The notes beneath the pieces were generated by a model. The model was given only the letters and a program-made list of their open reading frames with translations, did not search any database and was not told where the DNA came from. This document shows, in pieces, positions 23,901-32,302 of a stretch of 64,000 nucleotides of DNA; the first letter of the stretch is position 1, and each line of letters starts with the position of its first letter. Location of the stretch: contig OZ038468.1 of the NCBI GenBank assembly GCA_964036295.1, positions 320,001 through 384,000 of the forward strand, given 5' to 3'. Source of the DNA: Plumapathes pennacea (taxonomy: Eukaryota; Cnidaria; Anthozoa; Antipatharia; Myriopathidae). The position numbers and the translations under genes were made by a program.

Positions 23901-26900
23901 AGGAATTTTTTATAACCCTTGGATGAATCTGTTTAGACTTAACACAGGATATTCCAGGACTTTGTTGTGGCCCAGTGTTTGTAAAAAAAAAATCAGCAGG
24001 ACCTTGTAAAAGATCTTACTGAGGTTTATCAATTTCTCTCAATTTTGAGAAGAGAAAAATTGAACAATCTAGTTTAGTTACCCTGTGCAAATATTTCAAA
24101 ATGAAATCCATATACAACTGAACTTGGCAAAACATTGTTGCGTGAAGGCATTTGCTGTCTTGCAAGCAAAACAGACCATTATACTATGAGAATTTTAATT
24201 TTAATTTTAATTTTAATTTTAGTAAAATTTAAAAATTTTACTTCTCCTTGACATCAATTTTGTTTCCCTTTTACTAGCCCAACTATGAAAGTATCGCAAA
24301 ACACTGCAACTTATGGCGTAACTATGGAGATATTCAGGTAAAACACTACTTACATATCCAATGGAGAGCTGCCCAGAGTAATACATGACTGCTTCTTTCA
24401 TCCATCATTGCGTCAGTAATATTGCTGAAGTTCATATCTTTCAAAAGTTGTTCTGAAAAAAATAAAGGAAGACTTTTGTATCACTGAAAATTGAGGGACC
24501 TTTAATTACGTTTCAGGATTCATGGGGTAGCGTTGTTAATATTGTTGACTGGTATGGAAATAACCAGAAAGACCTGATCAAAGCAGCAGGGCCTGGTCAC
24601 TGGAACGATCCAGATATGGTACGTTGCAAATACACAAATGCAACCAGTAGTCTTCGTTGATCTCGCGGGTACTGACATACCAACAAGTGTTCAACAAGCT
24701 ACACTTTCTTTTATGTACCAGTCGTTTAACATTGCAATCAGGAGTGTCAAGAGAGTCTCGCAGTGTTGTAGTTTCAGCTTTATTATTACGAATTCGAGCT
24801 GTCCAAGCGAAAAACCAGCTGTGCGCGCTTGAAGGTGAAATAATACGGGCAACATTTTCTTGCAACTTGTCGTGCAACAAATTTGCGGCCTGTTGTTGCA
24901 CGTATTACTACCTTCGCACGCAACTTATTCTGCAACAAAATTTCGTGTTGCGAGTTGCGGCAACATGTTGCAAAAAGTGGAAGCCGAATCTACTTTTTGC
25001 AACATGTTGCCGCAACTCGCAACGCGAAATTTTGTTGAGTGCATAGGTAGTAATACGTGCAACAACAGGCCGAAACTTGCTACGCTGTTGCACGACAAGT
25101 TGCAAGAAAATGTTGCCCGTATTACTTCACCTTAAGCGATTTTGTCGCCTTCTTTTTTTTTTTTTTTTTTTTTTTTTTTTGCGCGGGAATTCTTGACAAG
25201 ATCTAGTCTCCCAAAACTCCGAGGGCTGATTTTTTTAAACGAAGCCTGACTTAGACCTGGTTTATCGCTAAATTGAAGGTCAGACAAAGTCTGTAAACCA
25301 GGGTTTGCCAAAAGCTAAATTTCATTTTTCGAACCAGGATAGGCGTCGGTTCATAAATACCATGTTATAGCTGTGGTCCAACAAGCATGGCTACTGTTTG
25401 GACTTTGTTTAGATCAAGACTATCTTAGCCGCAGTCTAAATCTTGTTTAACAAATCGGCCCCGACTGTTTCGGTAGGGAGCCCGAAAAAACGGTTTGGAA
25501 ACGAGTTGTTTGGGGGACGCTTTGTGCTTTTTTTTCCGTCTTTAAAGCGAAGAATCACTTGACGACCTCTCACTTACATTTATCCTGATTTGGTCGAAAG
25601 TTTGATCAACTTTCACAGCAAATCAGGTCGCTATTCCTGGCGGGAGAAATCGTCGCTTATGCGGAAGATAGACGGGTTTTATTTCCTTGATGTGGTTGTC
25701 AGGTATCTTGATTTTTAACTTGGTGCATTAACTAATTTGTTCATTCTGTGCGTTTTTCCTTTTTTCAGCTGATCATTGGCGATTTTGGTCTGAGTTTTGA
25801 GCAGTCCAGGTCCCAGTTTGCTCTCTGGGCAATTTTGGCCGCGGTGAGTGTTAACGTTAACCAACCCTTCATATTGGTTAAATTATTCGTTTCAACGTGC
25901 CAACAGCCGTCCTGTCGAGGCTTTCCGAGCAGTTGTCGAGATTTACCGAGCACCTATCGAGACGTACCGAGCACCTATCGAGACTTACCGAGCACTTGTC
26001 GGGACTTACCGAGTACCTGTCGAGGCTTTCCGAGCATCATGATAACTATGTACAAATTAGCTGCTTTCATTCGAATGGTCACAAATCTTTGAAGGATCCT
26101 TGATGTATTTAATCCTCTGTACTAGTTGATCGATGATGGCCACACTAATACTGCTCATAACTTTGTTTTTATCTTTAGCCACTCATGATGTCCAACGATT
26201 TACGGGATATTGATCACAGATCTAAGGAAATTCTTCTCAACCAGTGAGCTCTTTTGCGGTATAGTTGTGTTTCGTCGAACGTTATTATTCCGTTGTTTCC
26301 AAGTTCTGTGTTGCTATGTAGTTTTTCTTTCCTTTTCTCGTCTCTTTTTCTGAACTAGACCTTTTTTCTTTCCCTGACTTCAATCTCTTTCCAAAGCGAA
26401 ATAATTGCTGTTAATCAGGACAAATTGGGACGACAAGGAGAGCGAGTGTTTCGGGTGAGGCTCCTGGCGCCAATTCACTAAACATTTACACTTGTATTTT
26501 ACAAGTTGGACCATTATTCAAACACCACTAAACGGACTCCAATCGGACAAAAGTTTGCAAAGTATTACAGATATAGGTCTCAACTGTATAACTGGAACTG
26601 AATTGGTCATGGTATTGGATTATAAAGTGTGTTTTAACGTGTGGGGAAATTGGCCCAGCTTGTGAAATACACTTTTTGTAAATGTTTTTTTGAATTGGCT
26701 CCTGTTTGTTATTACAGCGTAATACACTGCATATGATGCAATGCAAAGAGTGTTTATTACACTAACATACAATGCCATACCATAACGCGTTAAAGTTAGC
26801 CGTATCATAGAACAGAATATCGTAGAATATTGGCATATTACATAGCGTAAACAGTCTCTCTAAAGCGGACACTTCTTTAAGGCGGACGGCAAGCAGATTT

Positions 26901-29900
26901 GGTCCTTGCCGATCTTCACGGCTTGTTCTCTGTAACTGAACTCTCTCTAGTGCGGAAACCTCTCTAAGGCTGATACTAAGTGCAAGTCCTATGGATGTCC
27001 GCCTTAGAGAGGGTTCACTGTATAGAATAGTATTAACCTCTTTGTATTGGTAGCGTAGCAAAAGACATAGCATGTTACGACATTGCAGTATAGAGGGAGT
27101 AAATTAGTTAGCTAGCATAGCGTACTATACAACACAACAATAGGTTACGATGGCCTTTGGGCCCAGTTCAGACATTGACATTTTTATCAGCCGAACTCAA
27201 ACAGTCAACTCTCTGTACGCGCACACCTCTCTAAGGCGGACAACATGTATATTTGGTTTTTGCCGATTTTCACTTGTTTTTCTGTAACGGCAGCAGGGGC
27301 GGATTTAGGGGGGTGGATTGGGTGGCTAGCCACCCCCTCTGAAGTGGCAAAAAATAAATAAATAAAAGAGTTTTGGGTATTTTGAAATAAAGTAAGAAAA
27401 TAATCAATCTGGACATGTGTCTCAATATATGTAATTTTGTTTTCTAGTCAAACCAGTGATTAAAATACACTATTTGATTTTCTCTTACGTGAGTCGGAAA
27501 TTTTTGCGCTTCAGTGTCTCTTGTCAACTCTAACAAACTCTGCTTCGGGAGAACGGCAAAGTCTGCTGTACGGCATCCACGTGGTCAGGCGATAACTATG
27601 TCAATGGATAAGTGAAACTTGAATGTGACTGTGACGTCAGCCAAAAAATGACAGCATCCGCACTAAATTGACAAAAGAAGGAAGAACTCCGCCATGCACA
27701 CTGGTTCACAGAACTGATTTCGCTGTCGAAATTTCAGTATACCAAATACGAAATTCGCTGTCGGTTTCATTATTATCGGTGTCGCTGTCGGAATCTCCTC
27801 GCAGCCCCTTGTCGTTCGTCGCTAGTTCGTAGCTCTCGTGTCGCCGTTTCAAGGCCGTGTCGCCGGTTCGGAATTTCCCCTTACAGGACCCTATTTGTGA
27901 AGTAAAAAAAAGCGTATTTGCCCATAGCAACGGTTACCACCGAACAGCCTCGCTCCCATGAAATCGCCGCCATATTTGCAAACGGCTGGAAAACTGATCA
28001 GGCAGGTTTCCTCGAAGCCCAACATGCCTAAGTCATTTCTTATCAAGAGGAAAACTTCGAAGGCCACTTCACGTGATGACGACAGCGGAGAGATTGATCA
28101 AGGTGAGATGCGTGCGTATATTTCATGCACTGGTTTTCCCAAATCGCAACACGGCAGGTAACAAGTGTAAGAATTCGAAAGAGCGCTGCTTCTTGGTCAG
28201 GGCGTTTCCTGTATTTTCTGCTCAGATTTTGTCTCTCGTTCTAACCTAAACGGCAAATAGACTAGCTTGGGCTTCTAGCGGAACGGCAAGAAGATCAAAA
28301 TTTTGAGCAATGTGTGGCCGCGAGGCGAATTCGGTAAGTAATTCTAGTTTGTATCACACAGGTCATGAGGCAAACTGCCAGAAAGAAACGCAAATTGCCG
28401 GGGTTAGCGCCCAGAGTCAAGAAAAACCAATCGGCAACTCGCCCGTGCAGTTATGGAACGGTTTAGGAAAACCTTACGCGTACCCAGCCGAAGTAACCTC
28501 GGCCCCTTTGCTCCGGACCAGCAAGGGATTACAAAACAATACGAAACTTGAGGCGAAGGATATCGATGAGCAACTGAGTGTGGGAACGTCTGGAAACCAC
28601 GGGCCGCAACATGAATGTACGCAGTGTCAAAAAAGCTACTCGACTTTGTCAGGCCTCAAGAAGCATCAACAGTTGCACTGCAACAGCCTCAACACACAGC
28701 AGCAGAAGAAACCATTCACCTGCAAATATTGCGGCAAAGTGTATATTTCCCTGGGTGCGTTCAAGATGCACATTCGAACGCACGCGCTGCCTTGCAAGTG
28801 CAAGATGTGTGGAAAAGCATTCGGCCGGCCGTGGATACTGAAGGGCCACATCCGAACCCACACGGGGGAGAAACCCTATCAGTGCCCCAGTTGCAAAAGG
28901 GCGTTCGCCGACCGATCGAACCTTCGCAAACACTTGTCAAGAACATGCACACGTTCTTCCGGTTCTTTTTCCCCGATGTCTTAGCTGCTAAAGCACGAAG
29001 ACACAGTTTGCCCGGACTTCTCTCAAGACTGAAGACACACTCGTCAAAGCTTTTTTTTTTTTTTTTTCTGTCCTCCCTGAAGAACCCCGCGCGACGGAAA
29101 CTTAAAACTGATGAATTCAATTAGAAATCGACATGTCATGCGAGTTGAAAAACTACTCTGCTAAAACAGAAGGAGGGGCTTGTTTGTCAATGAATGGTTC
29201 CACGAAGCGTGAGTTGAGTTCGGCGTCTCAACCAGGCCAGAGTGTCCAGAATACACGGCATCTTACTGACTAATCACTGCTAACGTATCACATACACTAC
29301 CTTCTTTTTGTCATCAGCAACGCAGAGATTTTCCAGGCGGAAAGTGTCTACCGCTTTATCATTTCCGTACTTCGAGGAAGTCGTTCAATAATTTTCGTTG
29401 TTTCATCTTCGTTCGCTCTTGTCTGCTCGTTAGAGTATCTTCTGGCGATTAAGGAAACTGCCTTTGTGTTCGTCCAACCTTTTCCACAGCTTCCACGGTT
29501 GAATTGAGCGAAGAAACAGCATTAAAATCTCGATTGAAAATCAGAGAGCTCCAGCGAAGTGCAAAACATACGGACACGAAATGGATTATGAAAAGCACTC
29601 GAATATTCACGCGGCGATTTCCACGTGCAAATACTTCACGGGGGGCCTAGATGGGTTACTGTTAAGTGTTATGGGCCTGAATTTTTTACTGTTAAGTGTT
29701 ATGAAGCCAAAGAAATAAATGTTAAGTGTTTTGTTTGAAAGTACAGTTAAGTGTTACAAGACTAGATATTACGTAAAACAAGAAAATAGGGCCAAGATGG
29801 GGTTTACTGTTAAGTGTTATGGGCTTGGATTTCTTACTGTTAAGTGTTAGGCAGACCCCCCCCCCCCCCCCCATCTAGGCCCTCTTCACGTGTTCGCGGT

Positions 29901-31114
29901 TTTCAGAAAAAAAGGGGTATTTTATCAACACCTGTTGATCAAAAATATATTATACTTTGAAAGGGGAGGGGAGGGGGGAGAAAAATGGAGCTCGTTTCTA
30001 AACGCAAATAAAACAAATATACATAAACGACAATAATTTTCTGATCATCTCAGTAAGTTATTTAGTTTATTTATAATTTATTTATAAGCAATAAGAAATT
30101 ATGTAAAAAATGTATACAAGCGCTCTCATTGTATTTCTGTCGAGTAACGAGGGCAGTTTTGGACGCAGGTGTACAGGTTTGCCGTCCCTCCCCTCCCCCG
30201 TGTTTCGTGTGGAACTTTGTGACGTAGTGGTACTCAGTATTGTATTTGTTACGTGGAGGTTTGTCGCGTGACTGAATCAGTGTATTTTTAATTGCCAGAG
30301 TAACACTGGTGTGGAGATTTGGCGTCGCACCTTATTTGATGGTACAGTGGCCGTCGCGTTATTCAGCAAGAGAGTGGATGAGCCCGTGATGGTACAGGCC
30401 AGCTTTGACTTGGTGAGTTGTGCAGGGCGTTGAATGTATTGTGTAATGACCGCCGAGTGATTGATTACATGACCAACTGACTGATCGGACAAATGACTCA
30501 CTCTTCCGCTGAAGAGTCTGTCACCTTAAGGTTGACGTGGATTTTACGCCGTGAAGATTGTGTAAGCTGGCCTTTTGAGCCTTATCCCTTCGTCAGGTGC
30601 TCGGTAAGTCTCGGCAGGTGCTCGTAAATCTGGACAGGTGCTCGGAAATTCTCGACAGGTGCTCGGTAAGTCTCGACAGATGCTCGGTAAGTCTCGACAG
30701 ATGCTCGGTGATCTCGACAAGTACTTGAGCGTTAGCCTTTCGTGACAGTAAGTCCTCTGACTGGCTGATTGACTGACAGACTGAGACTGACTGGCCTATT
30801 CATTGACTGTGTATCGTAACTTAGCTCTCTTTGTTTATTCTCTGTCTAACGTGCAGGTCGGGATCAAAACAAGTAAAGCCGCCGCCCGTGATCTTTTCGC
30901 CCACAGGGAACTCGGTATTTACGAGAAGAGCTTCAAAGCAAAAGTGAACCCCAGTGGGGTGGTGATGGTCAAGTTGACGCCTTGCATATGCCAACCCTGT
31001 CTGTGTAGCAAGGATGGAACAAAGAAATCACACGATAAAAAGAAAACGCAGGACAAACACAAACGGAAAGTCATCCACAAACATTTAAAGCTGCGCGGGA
31101 AAAATAACGCTTAG
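20958..31114 (+). CDS. NAGA: GH27 alpha-N-acetylgalactosaminidase-like, copy 2, with basic tail
   Basis: Exons: 20958-21063, 21568-21637, 22166-22247, 22622-22714, 22801-22837, 23039-23103, 23350-23517, 24278-24337, 24517-24618, 25769-25843, 26179-26243, 26397-26454, 30299-30412, 30857-31114; 450 residues. Exons 2-12 equal copy 1 in length, proving tandem duplication. It has a signal peptide, [28 protein letters not shown] (nucleophile), FSCSWPAY (Ser/Ala pocket of NAGA) and WNDPDM, so it is predicted active. The conserved end [12 protein letters not shown] is followed by an added tail of about 45 residues: [12 protein letters not shown] and then many Lys/His ([16 protein letters not shown]). 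The 3.8-kb intron 12 holds a Snail gene, and other introns hold a 311-bp hairpin element and 21-bp minisatellites. Lysosomal or secreted action is expected; the tail's role is unknown. Confidence 0.92.
24827..25137. mobile_element. Foldback MITE in NAGA copy 2 intron 9
   Basis: Starts GCTTGAAGGTGAAATAATAC and ends GTATTACTTCACCTTAAGC. The two arms of roughly 145 bases are near-perfect reverse complements (for example GCGGCAACATGTTGCAAAAA against TTTTTGCAACATGTTGCCGC), with a short centre at about 24975-24992. Peptide frames across it are artefacts. Confidence 0.85.
25153..25180. repeat. Poly-T run
   Basis: About 28 T in a row, 16 bases after the foldback element. Confidence 0.9.
25911..26036 (+). 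repeat. 21-bp minisatellite, cluster 1
   Basis: About six degenerate units of CGAGACTTACCGAGCACCTGT in NAGA copy 2 intron 10. The same unit recurs at 30595-30720 in inverse orientation and at 32543-32649. Confidence 0.85.
26846..27020. mobile_element. Mariner-like short element (AGTCTCTCTAAAG ends)
   Basis: Left end ACAGTCTCTCTAAAGCGGAC and right end GTCCGCCTTAGAGAGGGTTC are imperfect inverted repeats. A related fragment lies at 27191-27290. Both are in NAGA copy 2 intron 12. Confidence 0.55.
27191..27290. mobile_element. Fragment of the same mariner-like element
   Basis: ACAGTCAACTCTCTGTACGC followed by CACCTCTCTAAGGCGGAC resembles the left half of the elements at 26846 and 59983; no right end seen. 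Confidence 0.45.
27632..27639. promoter_or_regulatory. CRE-like palindrome upstream of Snail
   Basis: TGACGTCA about 390 bases before the Snail ATG. Confidence 0.4.
28024..28984 (+). CDS. SNAI: Snail-family zinc-finger repressor, nested in NAGA copy 2 intron 12
   Basis: Two exons, 28024-28102 (CAAG|GTGAGA) and 28362-28984 (after TATCACACAG), joined in phase; 233 residues. The N-terminus [10 protein letters not shown] is a SNAG repressor motif. C2H2 fingers: C112/C115/H128/H132 ([15 protein letters not shown]), C147/C150/H163/H167 ([14 protein letters not shown]), C173/C176/H189/H193 ([18 protein letters not shown]) and a fourth, C201/C204/H217/C222 ([12 protein letters not shown]). These are diagnostic of Snail/Slug. 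The usual fifth finger is absent; the protein stops 11 residues after the fourth. Known: Snail binds E-boxes and represses epithelial genes during gastrulation and EMT. An in-frame ATG at 27958 exists but would bury the SNAG motif, so I prefer 28024. A third possible start, at 28310, would lack SNAG. Confidence 0.9.
29641..29883. mobile_element. TIR element with internal TGTTAAGTGTTA repeats
   Basis: Left end GGGGGCCTAGATGGG and right end CCCATCTAGGCCCT are inverted repeats, flanked on both sides by CTTCACG (29634-29640 and 29884-29890), a likely 7-bp target duplication. The interior has six copies of the core GTTAAGTGTT, four of them as TTACTGTTAAGTGTTA, and a C run. It lies in NAGA copy 2 intron 12, downstream of Snail. 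Confidence 0.75.
30595..30720 (-). repeat. 21-bp minisatellite, cluster 2 (inverted)
   Basis: About six units of ACAGGTGCTCGGTAAGTCTCG, the reverse complement of cluster 1, in NAGA copy 2 intron 13. Confidence 0.85.
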
Positions 31115-31449
31115 TTCACATCTCGCCATTAATGTCCGGAAAAGTCCGTTAAAGGTTCTGTTTTTGTTGTTGTTGTTGTTGTTGTTGTTGTTTTTTTTTT
31201 TTTTGTCAGCAACTTGTCTTGCAACGCTAATATGAAAATTACGACAGGTTTCTAAAGGGATTGGTTCAGCAACTAATGCAACGGCGATTTCTGCAATTGT
31301 CACAAAATGCAAAACTTAGTTCCACTTGGGAAAACTTGCGCGCAACAAAATGTAGCCAGTCAAGTTGCAGAGATAGCATGTAAAACTTGCAGTTCTTTAG
31401 ACACTTGCGATACAAGTCGGTAGGAAAATTGTACAGTACAACAGCACCT

Positions 31450-31657
31450 TTAACTCTTTCACTCCTGAGCTCATAATACAAATTCTCCCAACCATTGAAG
31501 AAGAAAATGTATGAGCAATGTAGTGATAATTGATAGGCCAATCAGCTTTTATCTAAGCAAACTATCAAGTAGCAAATTCTCCATACTGTATGATATATCT
31601 CTGGTGAGAAACTGAAGGAGAAAATTGAAGTTGATCACTCAGGAGTGAAAGGATTAA
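31450..31657 (+). mobile_element. TTAA-flanked MITE copy B1
   Basis: 208 bases. Starts TTAACTCTTTCACTCCTGAG and ends CTCAGGAGTGAAAGGATTAA. Its right TTAA (31654-31657) is shared with copy B2. Confidence 0.85.
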
Positions 31658-31861
31658 CTCTTTCACTCCTGAGTTCATAACACAAATTCTCTCAACCATT
31701 GAAGAAGAAAATGTATGAGCAATGTAGTGAGAATTGATAGGCTAATCAGCTTTTATCTAAGCAAACTATCAAGTAGCAAATTCTCTATACTGTGCGATAT
31801 ATCTCTGGTGAGAAACTGAAGGAGAAAATTGAAGTTGATCACTCAGGAGTGAAAGGGTTAA
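31654..31861 (+). mobile_element. TTAA-flanked MITE copy B2
   Basis: 208 bases, nearly identical to B1 and directly abutting it through a shared TTAA. Ends CAGGAGTGAAAGGGTTAA. Confidence 0.85.
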
Positions 31862-32302
31862 CGATGTGTTGGTGCGAGTAATCTGCCGCATACATCCATG
31901 TAAATAGAAGAGAATTATTTTCACAAAATCACAAGTAAAATCATCTTACAAACCGTTTTACTCAAAGTTGACTGTGAGTGGTCAGCGTGCTGATAAAGTA
32001 ACCAATCAAGTGGCGCGCAGAGTCTATTATGACGTCACACCTGGGCTCACCTCGCACAAAAATACGTCACAAATACGTCACCACACTGCGTTTTGATTAA
32101 TAGAAATTTGACCAATAAATAAAAGACAGTAATGCACAGTTTCCCTTGATTCCCTATTGATATAACTATCAGGAAGCAATTAGATTATTATAAAAATAAA
32201 GTTATACTTATGGTGGCATCACGTTTAGGATAAACGGTCTCAATCCAACGCATTTCTAGAGTCCTATGCAAGCAAATTCTGTTTGTAAATACACATTCGT
32301 GT

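Larger units (their letters stand above)
31115..32302. other. Convergent spacer between NAGA copy 2 and the C2-IPT-FIP gene
   Basis: Contains a (GTT)n tract near 31164-31191, two tandem TTAA MITEs, TGACGTCA at 32030-32037 and AATAAA at 32114-32119 that could end the NAGA copy 2 transcript. No coding exon seen. Confidence 0.5.

Noticed and set aside
24578-25135. Several overlapping frames on both strands
   Set aside because: Fall in the foldback element and are symmetrical by-products of its inverted arms.
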